NCBI GenBank assembly: GCA_016758965.1 | Contig: JAEPRB010000195.1 | Span: 1-64,000 of the forward strand | Origin: Circinella minor | Lineage: Eukaryota; Mucoromycota; Mucoromycetes; Mucorales; Lichtheimiaceae | Length of the DNA stretch: 64,000 nucleotides | Direction of reading: 5' to 3' | Shown here: piece by piece, positions 11,440-23,763 of the stretch | Layout of the letters: each line of letters opens with the position of its first letter | Numbering within the stretch: position 1 is the first letter of the stretch | The notes under the pieces: model-generated | Seen by the model: the letters and a program-made list of their open reading frames with translations, nothing else | Told to the model about the DNA's origin: nothing | Database searches by the model: none | Position numbers and translations under genes: made by a program

Positions 11440-12747
11440 AGAATAGAAAATCTTAATCAATCCATATACGAAAATATCGCTCTTTCACTTGAACCACATG
11501 ATCTTATTGAACTTTCAATAACTTCAAAACAAATGAATAATTCATTAATGAATAATACCATTTGGAAGAGGTAAATCATCTCGTTTTTTAAGAGAGAAAC
11601 ACGCTATATAAAGTTTTTTTTTTTTTTTTTTTTTTTGACAAGTGTTCTTTATTTTTATATAAAATAGTAAAACCAATAATGACTTTGGTAACCTTTTCGA
11701 GATTTATAACATTTTTACTCATTCGACCGGATTAGAACTTGCACCTGACTTGGCAACCAAGTTTGGAAAAGAACCTGATAACTGGAAACACTATTATGCA
11801 CAAAAAAATGCTACTGTGGATGGTGCAGATGATGAATCTCTTATGACACAAGCTGAAAAAGAATATTCAGAAGCTCAAGCATTTCTTAAAACATTTCAAA
11901 ATGATGGCAATGTTTCTGTATTAAGTCGAGTAGCATCGAAAATGATGTGGATCTTGGGTAAATAAATAAAAACGTGGATAAGAAACGCATGAAAAAAAAA
12001 ATGACAGTTTTAATTTTTAACAATGTATATTTCTTTAGATGTTTTTCCCACACATGCTGGTTGTTATTATATCCTTGGATTTATTTTATTTGTTCTTAAT
12101 AGATTAGATGACGCTTTGATCCCATTACGTACTGGTCGTCTCGTTGATCCTGAATTTGAACCTATTGCTGGTAAAAAAAAAAAAAAGGCTTAAATTTCTA
12201 TGAAGGGATGGATTATTAGGAGGATAACAACAAATATATTTATTTATTATTTCAATTGATTGATTGATGATATAGAACTTCAAGAAGAAATTAAAGGAAT
12301 TTTGAAAGGATATAAAGGATCACAAGATGAAGCACCTTTATTAGAACAAGATACACTTTCACCTGAATTAAAAGAAACTCTTGAAGAGATCTTTCGAAAT
12401 TTTGATAAAGATCAAGATGGAGCATTACGACCAGAAGAATTAGATCAATTTATTTTTACAACCAATGGATCACATCCTCCTGCACCTTTCTTAAGACAAA
12501 TGGGACAACGATTTGGTAGTAATTCTCGTGGTTGGTTAACTCGAGATGGATTTTTGGTAAGATTATTATAACTACTCAATTATTATCATTTTACTATTAT
12601 TGAGAATGTTTATATATATATATATATTTTATATATTTGTAGGCATTTTATTTAGAACAAACATTAGATGATCCTTCAGAAACACGTAATGATCTTGGTG
12701 TTCATGGATATGATCCTCAAACTTTAAAGAAACGTATGGAAGAATAA
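11434..12747 (+). CDS. F-box-like / EF-hand protein
   Basis: 314 aa. Exons: 11434-11570, 11668-11957, 12039-12170, 12276-12556, 12643-12747. I chose the start at 11434 because it follows a TATA-like element and begins with an F-box-like helix pair (ENIALSLEPHDLIELSITSK, then IWK). The middle third contains a TPR-like hydrophobic helix (YYILGFILFVLNRLDDAL, about residues 150-170). The C-terminal third carries one canonical EF-hand loop, DKDQDGALRPEE (residues 230-241), with Asp at loop positions 1, 3 and 5 and Glu at 12. It continues into GWLTRDGFL, which resembles the EF-hand plus ligand-mimic region of Miro GTPases. The protein may be a calcium-responsive ubiquitin-ligase adaptor, but that is inference. 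No transmembrane segment is certain. Confidence 0.75.
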
Positions 12748-12914
12748 AATAATAAATAACATTGTTGTCGTTGTTGATATCTTATGTTTTTGTCTTGTGC
12801 TTGTGTAACCTTTGAAATCTTCACCTATTTTATTTTACAAACGCGAAGTGAAAAACTTCCCCTTTTTATACTTTTTTTTTTTTTTTTTTTTTTGGGTTTC
12901 TTTCTTGATTCTCC

Positions 12915-13555
12915 ATGGATACCCCAGTTGTTTATTATAATCGATCTGAATATATAGAAACTGTTAGTATTTTTTTTTCTTTTTTGAAAATGAAACTAGT
13001 ATTAACATAAAAAAAAAAAAAGACATCTCATTGATTAATTTAGTATTCATTTTTAGGACACAGGTAATAAAGTGTCAAGAGCATCCGTCATTTGTGGAAG
13101 TCAAAATATTATTCTCGGTGGCAAGGTATACCAAACGAAAAAATAAAAAAAAAATAAGAAATATATATATATATGGCATCTAATTTATTTAAATTCATGT
13201 ATGTTTTATATAGACTATTATACAAACAGAATGTGTAATTCGTGGTGATCTTCGAAGGACAGGTGGAGGTCATGCAGTTGTTGTTGCGATTGGACGATAT
13301 TGTTTATTATCTCGAGGATCTATTATACGACCACCTTACAAAACATATAAAGGGTAATAAACATAAATCGATAGCAATAGTTTTTTTTTTTTTCCTTTCT
13401 GTTACTAATAAATACATCATGACGTATTTATATAGAATGTTCAGTTATTATCCTATGAAAATAGGTGATCATGTTACAATCGGGGAAGGTAGTATTATTG
13501 AAGCTGCTACTATTGGATCTCATGTTACGATAGGAAAGAATTGTATTATTGTAAG

Positions 13556-13586
<31 letters not shown>

Positions 13587-13888
13587 AAGTGAGGATAATG
13601 ATTTAATAATTTATTATTTTAGGGACGATTTGCTATTATTAAAGACTGTTGTTGTATTACTGATAATACAGTTATACCACCCAACACAGTTGTACCTTCA
13701 TTTTCTGTATATTCAGGTTCTCCAGGTAAAAATAAAATAAATTTATCAATTTAATAAGAAGATTGACTTTTTTTTTTTTTTTATTGTTTGTATTAGGAAC
13801 ATATCAAGATGAATTACCCGAATGTACACAAGAATTATATGAAAACAAAACTAAAGATTATTATGCAAAATTTACAGCCAAAGATTAA
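12915..13888 (+). CDS. DCTN5: dynactin subunit 5 (p25)
   Basis: 188 aa. Exons: 12915-12962, 13057-13125, 13214-13353, 13436-13550, 13623-13725, 13797-13888, all in phase. The protein follows animal p25 almost from end to end: [48 protein letters not shown]-like [37 protein letters not shown], and the C-terminal [16 protein letters not shown]. The repeated I/V-G-x-x hexapeptides form the left-handed beta-helix. p25 sits at the pointed end of the dynactin shoulder-filament and links dynein to early endosomes and nuclei in hyphae. It starts 167 bp after the preceding gene, so that spacer serves as terminator and promoter. Confidence 0.96.
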
Positions 13889-14160
13889 ATTTCGTATTTT
13901 TTTTTTTATTATTATTATTTAGTACTATAAATTATATTCAAACAAACAAACAAATATACATATATATATCATGTATCTTAATTTCTTCTTTTTTCATTAT
14001 TATTCCATCAAATATATATATATATATAATATAAATATATATTTGTTTAATATGGGGGAGATTGGGAAAATACTTTTCGATTCAAAAGTAAAAAAAAAGT
14101 TTTTTTTTAAAAAAAGAGTTTTATTCATTGTTCTTTTCTCTTGTCTAAATTCTTTAACTT

Positions 14161-17100
14161 ATGACATTCCATTTTGTTTTATTATCATTGATATTACAAT
14201 TATTATTATTTTATATTAATAATGATAATCATGTATGGGCTCGAAAAGAAAAATCTTTTGTTGATAATACGTACCTGATAGAATTTCATCCAGAAATTAA
14301 TTTAACACATCAATTAGTTTCTTTAATGGATAATAATAATGATAATAATATTCAACATCATGTTCGACATACTTTTGAATATATGAATGCCATTTCTTTA
14401 ACATTCAATAATTCTTATGATGCTTCTCGATTTTTTAATCAAACAAGATCAAAAGTGAAACGAACTTGGCCTGTGGTATGTTTCATTTAGTGGGGGGGGG
14501 AATAGTTGTACCCCACACCACATAGCATAGGAAAAGATAAAAAGTTTAACCCTTTTCCTACCTTATTTTTTTTTTTTTTTTTGTATTATAGACTTCAGTG
14601 ACTAGACCTAGTGCAAAAACATTACAAGTAGGAAAAAGTCAGATTTCTGGTTTATTTGATCATTATCATAATACAGGTGTAACACAACTTCGAGAAGAAT
14701 TTGGATTGACAGGAAAAGGAATCAAAGTTGGTATTATTGATACAGGTAAGAAACTTTTGATAAAAAGAGAAAGGAAAAAAAAAATTCAAGTAGTCATTTT
14801 AACCTATAATATTTATAAATTGTTAGGTGTTGACTTTGTTCATCCTGCATTAGGTGGATGTTTCGGTGAAGGTTGTCGAGTTCGTTATGGAAAGGATTTT
14901 GTTGGTGATGATTATAAAGGTGAAGGAAATCCAATATCTTCTTCACATCCATTGGATTGTAATGGACATGGTACACATGTTACTGGTAAATAAGATAATA
15001 TTAAATAATCCCTAGACAAGAATTATAAATTCTATTCTTTAGATAGTTGATGAGAATATTAACTAAAAAAATAAATAAATGGTATTATATAGGTATAATT
15101 GGAGCAAACGATAAAGAATTTGATTTTACTGGTGTAGCACCAGATGGTAAATATCTTTTAACATCCACACACATATTCCACATCTAATTGAATTTTTTTT
15201 TTTTTTGATATATATAGTCACCATGGGAGCATATAGGGTTTTTGGATGTGATGGGAGTAGTGCTGATGATGTAATCATGAAAGCTATGGAACAAGCATAT
15301 AAAGATGGGATGGATGTTGTTAATTTATCTCTTGGTGATCTTGGATGGCCTGATTCCCCATCATCTATACTTGCTGATATTCTTACTTTAAAAGGAATGA
15401 TTGTTATTGCTGCAGCTGGTAATGAAGGAGATAAAGGTATATTTGAAGTAGGTGCTCCATCCTTGGGTAAAAATGTAATATCAGTAGCAAGTACAGATAA
15501 TATGCGTGCATTAGCACATCCTCTTCAATTTGGTGATCAAACTATAGGTATTTATATATTATTGATAATGCCGGGGGGGATTAAAAAAAATATGGAGTAA
15601 TAATAAATAATATTTTATTTGATTTTAGGATATGCTACTTCATCTGGAAACCCTTTTGAAATACGAGAAGCTGAAATTGTTGCTATTTCAGATACTTTCT
15701 TACCCAAAAATGATGCTTGTGTTCCATTAAAAAACATAAATTTATTAGGAAAAATAGCATTGATTGGAAGAGGGGATTGTTATTTTTCAGATAAGGTAAA
15801 ATAATTACAATTCTGAATTCATAGAAAAGATTGATCATCAAACTATTTATCTATTCAAGTATTTATATATTAGAAAAAAAGAGGATTTTATAATCTAATA
15901 GATCGTGTTTTTAATTTACATAGGCTTTAAACCTTCAAGCTGCAGGTGCCATAGGTGTCATCATTTATAATAATGAACCTGGTCTAGTAACACCTACCGT
16001 TAGTAATGAACCATTAATACATATCGATTGCGCTGGTATATCTAAAGAACATGGTGAATTATTATTTACGTTTATCAAAAATAATCCTGGAACAGTTTAT
16101 AAATTTTCTGATGAGGACACTAGCTTTCCAATTAATACTGGAGGTAATAATAATAAAACCCGCCCAAAAAAAAAAAAGAAGTATAACTCTTGGTTTTTAT
16201 CATGTAATTAACAATTATATATTTTTAGGTACAATAAGTACATTTAGTTCATGGGGACTTGGTCCAGATTTAAGTATCAAACCAGATATCAGTGCACCAG
16301 GAGGACAAATATATTCAACGTGAGTTATTTTTTGATTTGATTAAAGAAAAAAAAAACTATCCTAAAAAAAATAAAAATTAATTTGAATTATCAAATATAA
16401 TTAGATATTTAACGAATAGTGGTGGCTATGCAACATTAAGTGGTACAAGTATGGCTAGCCCTTATGTTACTGGTATTGTTGCTTTACTTCAACAAGCAAA
16501 AGGAGGAGGTCGAAGCATTGATATCCATGATTTACGATCATTACTTATTAGTAGTAGTTCACCTTTCAATATTTACAACACCAATGCATTTGAATCTGTT
16601 GCACGCCAAGGAAGTGGTCAAGTCGATGCTTATCGTGCCTTACGCATGTCCACCAAAGTCACACCACCACAAATTCAACTTGGTGATTTAACGCATATGG
16701 CACCTAACAATGAGTATACTTTTACAATTCATAATAATGGTCGTATGGCTGCCGAATATACCATTACTCATCAAGCGGCTGGTACCGTCGAAGGTTATAA
16801 TATGAAAGATGGACATATACCCTTGAAAAACCCTAATATATTATTAGGACATCGTGTAGAAGCCATCATTGAAAGTATCTCTCCTGAAAAATTAACTATT
16901 CCTGTCAGTGGTGCAAGCAATGTGACCGTTCGTATCCGACCTCCAGAAAATCACACAGAAATGTCACCCTCCATTTATTCTGGATATTTTATAGTATCTA
17001 AAGAAAATGATCCTTATGATACATTACATGTACCTTATGCAGGACTTACCACTGTTTTAAATGATTTGCCTGTTCTTTATATGAATGAAACAATGCCTGA

Positions 17101-17641
17101 AATTTTGGCAGATGGCATTGTGAGTCCTATGTCACCTGCATTAGTTCGTGTACAATTGATTCATTCATCTCCGCTTGTATTGGTAACTGCCCTTGATGAA
17201 CAAGATAATCCAATGGGTATTATTCCAGGTGGCTACTGGTCTTTTGTTGGTCGACATGATATAGATAATTTACATGATGCCTTGGTAATGATTTGGAATG
17301 GTGATGTGGCTGATACACCTGAAAAAGCGATAGCAACACAAAGTGGATCTTCTTCAATGGCAGTAGAATTAGCATTGAATCATCAAAAACTTTTCCGTGC
17401 TATGGAAAGTCCTCCACCTAACTTTACAGAAGAAGAAGAATATGATTATGTTGGTGATGATAGTGGGGTGACTCAAACGGAACCACCCGTTCATCCTCAA
17501 TCTCTTCCATTTATAGGGAAACCATTACCAAGAGGTATCTATAAATTGAAGATTATGGCTCTTCATGCATTTGGTGATTATGAAAATATGGAAGATTATG
17601 ATATATGGATATCTCCCAATATTCCTATAAGAGGTGGTTAA
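14161..17641 (+). CDS. secreted subtilisin-like serine protease (S8) with PA-type insert
   Basis: 908 aa. Exons: 14161-14475, 14592-14745, 14827-14985, 15093-15146, 15218-15547, 15629-15795, 15924-16143, 16229-16319, 16405-17641. A signal peptide (MTFHFVLLSLILQLLLFY) is followed by an inhibitor-like propeptide of about 80 residues. The catalytic triad is Asp155 (GIIDTG), His204 (GHGTHVTG) and Ser512 (SGTSMASP); AAAGNEGD supplies the oxyanion Asn. Between His and Ser lies a protease-associated insert (ALIGRGDCYFSDK and ALNLQAAGAIGVIIYNN), as in C5a-peptidase-like and cucumisin-like subtilases. The long C-terminal part (about residues 575-908) resembles the Fn3-like domains of these enzymes. 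Several NxS/T sites fit secretion. It is probably an extracellular or wall-associated digestive protease; no GPI signal is apparent. Confidence 0.95.
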
Positions 17642-18706
17642 ATCTCTTCTTTTTCTTTTCTTTGTTCTTAATATAATCAATTTAATTTTAGTTATACATA
17701 AAAAGAAAAATACCTTTTATTGTTCTGTTTTGTCTTTTTTTGTTCATTTTTTAAATAATAATAATAATAAATATATGATAAAACTACCAGGATATATAAT
17801 CTATTCATCAAGTTATAAACATTACAATACTGTTTTGTTGATATACTTATAACATAACTAGGTAAGCATTAAAAAAAAAAAAAACTATTGTTCTCTCAAT
17901 TTTACCAAGTCCCAACAACTTTTATTAAAATAAATTCTTTTTTTCAAGGTACCAGTCCTCTATTAAAATGACAACAGTTTATTTATTTATTTTTGATCAA
18001 AAGTGTTGGTTTGTTTCTTTTGTCAAGAAGTTCCCTCGCTTCATTTTTTTTTTCTAGGCAAAAGGGTAATAATAATAATTCAAATTCCGTCAAAAAAAAT
18101 GCGGGCTGATCGGATTAGGCCGTGCAAAAAAAAAAAAAAAAACGTCGTATTACACAACAGCACAATAATAATATTTAATCCTCTTTACCAATTCCTTTTT
18201 TTTTTTTTAATATACATAAACAACTTATTTTTCTTAATTGACTTTATTTTTATTTTTTTAAAAATAATAATATAATAAGCTTAATTTAAAAGAAAAAAAA
18301 AGAGAAAAGACGCGCTAATTATTTCATTGGGAAAAAAAAAAAAAAAAACTTACGAAGCCCTTTTTTTTTTCAAATAACCCTATTCTTACTTATTGGGTGA
18401 TCTCCTTCAATTTTTTTTTTTTTTCATTGCATAAACTTTTTTTTTAATCTAAAGAAGAAAAAAAAAGGTAAATAAATAAATGATCTAAATCAATTGTTTT
18501 ATTGGGGGGGAGGAGGAAAAAAAAGGTTGGGGGGGGAGAGTGAAAAATAATATATAATAATAATGTTTTAAATCAAAAATAATAATAATAATATAATATA
18601 ATTAGAGCAACAACAAGAAAATATTTTTGTTTCAATTTACTTATTATATTAAATTATCAAGAAAGAAAAAGAAAAAGAAAAACAAAGTTTACTATTTTTT
18701 GATGGA
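17642..18706. other. spacer and promoter of the bromodomain gene
   Basis: One kilobase of AT-rich DNA with unusually many A10-A18/T10 tracts and two G-rich patches near 18505-18540. No gene was found. The last 100 bp form a purine-rich leader (GAAAGAAAAA-type) in front of the start codon. Confidence 0.55.
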
Positions 18707-18713
18707 ATGTTAA
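18702..18713 (+). promoter_or_regulatory. minimal uORF overlapping the main start codon
   Basis: ATG GAA TGT TAA starts five bases before the ATG at 18707 and its stop overlaps the second codon of the main frame. The next in-frame Met is at 18719. Ribosomes starting at 18702 would terminate and could reinitiate at 18719, so the protein may start at either Met. This is visible in sequence; its effect is inference. Confidence 0.35.
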
Positions 18714-21700
18714 CAAGCATGGAAGGACGACCAAAAAGACAAAGTGTAATAGATAAAGATTATAGAGAACGAAAGCGGATACGAAAGGAAAAAGAGGTAC
18801 GACTTTAAAAAATTTATTATTATTATTATTATTATTAGTGTTAAAAAAAAAGGTTTCCTTTTATATATTTATATCTATAGAGTCATCATATTAAAATAAA
18901 AGAAGATGAACCAGAATTATCTCCAGAAACTGTTCAATCACATTGTCAACAATTATATAAACTTGTAGAAGAATATCCTGATCCAGATGAGTAAGTATAT
19001 ACGAAAGGAAAGTGGAAAAGAAGGATAAATAGGATGATGAGGAATATATATTTATATATACTTGTGTTAACTTACAAGAATAATAATTATAGACCTGAAT
19101 ACATTTTAAGTACACTCTTTTTACAATTACCATCCAAACGACAATATCCAGATTATTATGAAGTAATCAAGAATCCTATTGCATTATCTAATATCAAGAC
19201 AAAAATTGATCAAAAAGAATACAAATCTGTTAGTGAATTAAAAGCAGATATTGATTTAATGGTATCTAATGCAAAGAGATATAATATTAAAGAATCTCAA
19301 GTATATCAAGATGCTGTTAAAATTCATGTATGTTTAAATTTTTATTTTTAAACTTATTGGGATCGATAACTGATGAAATTATTTTTTGATATATAGAAAT
19401 TGGTGAAGCGTTGGCGTCCAGATGATGATAAAAATAATATTTCTACAACGAGTAGAAGAAGTAGTTTAAAAGATAAAACTTCATCATCATCTCCTTCATC
19501 GGCATCTGGATCATCTACTTCTCCTTCTACAACAAATGGAACTAAAATTAAAACTGTACTCAAATTACCAGGTGGTGCATTTGGTAATCGTCAACAGCAA
19601 CAACCACCACCACCACAACAACAACATGTCAAAGCGATTCGTCTAAAAGCTGTTGATAAACAAAGCAAAAAAAGAAGTAAGATAAATAAGGAGGAGAAAA
19701 AAAGGATGATATATAAAATATATACTTATCATATATACATGTGGATTATCTCATTTTATTAAATTAGCGGTTACATTACAAGAGCTTATGGAATCCATTG
19801 GTCGTTCTGATCAAAATAAAACCCTGGAACTTTTGGAAGCAGATCCAACAATCAATGTGAATGAACTCTTGGAAGTAGAAATGTTTGGTGATAAATTTAA
19901 ATGGGGTCCATTACATGCTGCCTGTTTTTATGGTGATGTCAAAATATGTCAAGCATTAATTAATAGGGGCGCTAATATTGAATTAAATGATACTTGGTAT
20001 TCGGCTACACCTCTTGGATGGGCAGCTTTTGGAGGTTAGTAAAAAATCATTTAAATTGACTAAAAATCAAAAAGATGGCTTATTTCTTTTTTTTTTTTTT
20101 TTTTTTTGTTTCAAATGTTTTTGTAGATAGAGATGAAGTGGCTCGATTCTTGGTTGAAAAATATAATGCTAATCGTAAAGCTAAAAATATTCATGATCAA
20201 GTGCCATTTGATGTAGTCAATGATAAAAATGATCCTCGTTGGATCGGTATTTTTAAAGGACCTTTTAATGTAAGTTTCTTTTCTTTGCATTCCCATTTTC
20301 GTTTCGAAATACATGGGCAAATGTGTGAATTTATACAATCTTTAACCAAAACAATAAATAGCAACCTCAACCTCAGCAACCTCAACCTCAACAACCTCAA
20401 CCAACATTACAACAACAAGAGCCTCAACCACAACAACAAGAACAACCCGAGAAAAAATCTTCTGAAGAAAAATCTCAAAGTCCAGCTACTGTTACTAGTA
20501 CAACAGAAAGTCCACAACCAACAACATCAGGCAAGAAACGAAGAGGTCGTCCACCCAAATCAGAAATAGAAGAAATTCGTCCAGTAGAAGAAATTGATTT
20601 ACATGATTTCAATCCTGTTGAATTTATGAAAGATATTTTTCATGCATGTCGTGTTCATACTGATAATTCGTAAAGTCCCCTTCTTCTATTCATTATTGTT
20701 ATATATGTATATGTGTGTATATATAAAAACTAACTTGTTATATTTCTTGTAATTATAGTGGACGATTATATTCTGAAATTTTTGAAGATTTACCTGATCG
20801 TAAAGAATACCCTGATTATTATAATGTTATAACAGACCCTCGATCTCTCAGTATGATGGAGGTATGTGATTTAGGGATTATATATTTTAGTATATATATA
20901 TATAATTAATCTATTACTGCTTTTTTAAAAAAAAATTATTAGAATAATATGATCCATCGTCGATATCCAACACTTGGTGCATGGTGGGATGATTTAAAAC
21001 TAGTTTTTGAAAATGCAATGGAATATAATGAACCTGGATCTCGTGTTTTCCGTGATGCAAAATTACTTTTGGTAACTATTATTTATTTAATTACTTTTTG
21101 TTATTAAAAGAAATATAATTTTTAATTGATTATTTTAATTGTATAGCGTTTAATCAATCGATTAAAAGATAAAACTTTTGCACGTTCTGGTATACCAGAA
21201 AAACAAGAACCTGCTGTAATGAGATTAATTGTATCCAATGTTCCTTATGAAGTAGATGATAGACGACGACCTCCTTATAAACGACCGGGTAGTAAACCAA
21301 GATCACAAACTGAAGAACGTAATACAGTAACACCTACACCTGAAATTCATCATCTTAATCATCATCCATCCCAACCACCACCACCACCAATGAACATGCT
21401 GATACAACCACCATTACCACCTTCATCACAATTACCTCTTCAACAGCCTATCCCACAACATATTGTAGTACAACAACAAACACAATCTATTCCACAACAT
21501 CAACCTACACCAGGTATGATGAATACACCAGCAGGTCGATCGATTATAAGACCTTTTATGAATGGACAACCTTCATCAACTCCTGGTATGATGAATATTT
21601 TAGGTGCCATTTCAACAAATAGTGCACATCCTGCATTTCCAACACCTGATTTTGTACCCTTACATCCACCACCTTCTTCTTCTTCTTTACATGAAATGGT

Positions 21701-22311
21701 ATCCAATGGTGTTAGTAATGAACCAACAACCATGATGATGATGAATGGTCAACAACCTCCTCTTCAAATGAATGAAGATCCATCCAATCTTTCTACAAGT
21801 TCAACATTTTTCGATATGTTCAATGTTGATATGCGCGACTGTGAGTATCTTTTTTTTTTTTTCCATGTTGCAAGACAACCAAATCATAAGTATATTGTTA
21901 CATAATAAAAACTAATTTAACTATTTTTTTTTTTTTGATTATGGATTATATATAGTACGACCTTTAAAAGCTATTCAATTAGAATCATCCGATAAAACAT
22001 TGAATACATTATTGGATGGTCATGTGATAGGACATAGTTTAACAGTATCAAGTAAAGTGGATACGATTACAATTAAACCTATTCTTGAACAAGCTTTACT
22101 ACCTGAACAACAACGTATTTCCATTGCTGTATTACAAAATAATAATCGACTCAATATGTCTGGTATGGAACCCAGTTGGCAAAGTGCTCCTTTATTACGT
22201 GGATTAAATACCATTAAAATTACAGTAACTGCCAATTTAACAAGAGCACCTAATATGATGCCTGATTACAGAACTCAAATTTACTTTTTATTTATTACCC
22301 AAACGTGGTAA
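18707..22311 (+). CDS. Rsc4-like chromatin remodelling subunit: bromodomain-ankyrin-bromodomain
   Basis: 904 aa from ATG 18707. Exons: 18707-18796, 18881-18990, 19093-19327, 19397-19676, 19768-20034, 20127-20269, 20362-20669, 20759-20861, 20943-21071, 21147-21840, 21956-22311. Bromodomain 1 (about residues 50-145) has LPSKRQYPDYYEVIKNPI and the acetyl-lysine Asn in NAKRYN. Ankyrin repeats follow (about 240-350: GPLHAACFYGDVKICQALI, ATPLGWAAFGG, VARFLVEKYNAN). Next come a QP-rich linker, an AT-hook KKRRGRPPK (about 430) and bromodomain 2 (LPDRKEYPDYYNVITDP, with NAMEYN). A Pro/Gln-rich region and a C-terminal beta domain (GHSLTV to LLRGLNTIKITV) similar to that of Rsc4 end the protein. The role is probably nucleosome binding within an RSC/PBAF-type remodeler. 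The nuclear role is from family knowledge; complex membership is inferred. Confidence 0.85.
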
Positions 22312-22411
22312 AAAAATATAAAGTTGGGTTAGTAGAAACAAAGAAGAGATTTTTTTTTTAATTTTTTTTATTTCTCATCATAATAAATAAAAAAAAATGA
22401 TAATAATAAAT

Positions 22412-23514
22412 TTAATTTTCAAATGGATGCTTTGAGTTTAATGAAATATCTACAGGAGGAGATAAAATAGATATTTTAGGTGATGGAGGAGTTGGAGGTG
22501 GTTTAAAATCAATATAATTTTCTGTTGAAATTTCAGGTGAAGGTGTAGATGGTACAGGCCACCAAAGTTTAGGTTCACTTTTAATTGCATTTATAATAGG
22601 TTTTTCTTCTTCTTCTTTTTTTTCAGCAGCAAGAGCATCTCGATGAGCATGAACCAATCGATCAATTTGTCCACTTGCAAGACTATGTCGTTTTCTTAAA
22701 GGTTTTGGTAAATTCGATCGTTGTTGATGATCATCACTTGTTACTAAAGTACCGGATATAAGACTATTTGTAATACGTTGTAAACGTTTACTTATGGGTT
22801 GACGCGTTCTTAATGGATAAGGTGGGTTTGGTAAGATATCATTAGGTGGATCATGTAAATAATGTCGCATTCTAGTAGGTAATGGAACATATAAATTAGG
22901 TGTAACAACAGGACATTCTGTAACAGGAACATAAAGAGCAGCAGTACTTCTAAAATACAAAAAATTCAATGTGTTATTTTTCATTTTAAATTGAATATAC
23001 AATAATACTAAACTTACAACTATATAAAATTTCATATATTAAAATTATAAAATAGACTTAATCAATTATTATCAATATATATATATATATATATACATAA
23101 AGAGAGAGAGAAAAAAAAAATAGGACATACATTACTCATAGGAGTCGATGATCGTGTTATTATTGATTCTTGTATAATCGAATTATCTTGACTATGACTA
23201 CAAAGACTTTCTTTATCTAAATCATCAAATGTTTTTCGAAGTGCTTCACTTTGTAAACGTATTTTGTCACTTGCATCACTACCATGTCGTTGTTGATGAT
23301 GATGATGATGATGGAAAGAAGAACGACGACGACTACTACTATTCGAAGATGATGAATTTTTGGGTGATCCTGATAATGACAACAATTGATCTCCAACTGA
23401 ATGACCACATTTAGTTGGTTGATTTGAATCCTTTATATCTATACCATGATGCTTAATATCATTCTTTTTATCTTGATTAGAATTATTAATAACTTTTGGT
23501 GGAGATATATTCAT
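22412..23514 (-). CDS. uncharacterised low-complexity protein with disputed splicing
   Basis: I do not recognise this gene. Exon 1 (23514-23131) encodes a polar protein with His, Ser and Asn runs that starts MNISPPKVINN. The last exon (22949-22412) encodes STAALYVPVTECPVVTP, a Pro-rich segment with many basic residues, a short acidic/Lys run and a tail ending HPFEN. Exon 1 ends in phase 0 at a good GTATGT donor, but the last exon needs two extra bases. A 2-nt micro-exon TT (23019-23018), between TATATAG and GTAAGT, would repair the frame exactly; see the findings. With it the protein would have 307 aa plus the joined codon. The 3' end lies 100 bp from the convergent Rsc4-like gene. It is likely an intrinsically disordered regulatory protein. 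Confidence 0.6.
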
Positions 23515-23763
23515 TTATTATCAAAATAGTTGGATGTAATGTGTATAATGTAACAAATATAAAAAAAGGGAATAAGCAAATAAACAAAACAAAGTAAAAC
23601 AAAATTGAAACATCCAAAAGAAAAATAATCGATTCAATTCTTTTTTTTTTTAATAATAATAAACAATAATAATAATAATAATAATAAATGTCAAACCCTT
23701 GGTATATATATATATATTAATATAACAACTACAAATCTGGGATATATAAAATGAATACATGTT

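Noticed and set aside
20341..20400. CAACCTCAACCTCAG run as a possible telomere-like or satellite repeat
   Set aside because: It is the in-frame Gln-Pro codon repeat opening exon 7 of the Rsc4-like gene.
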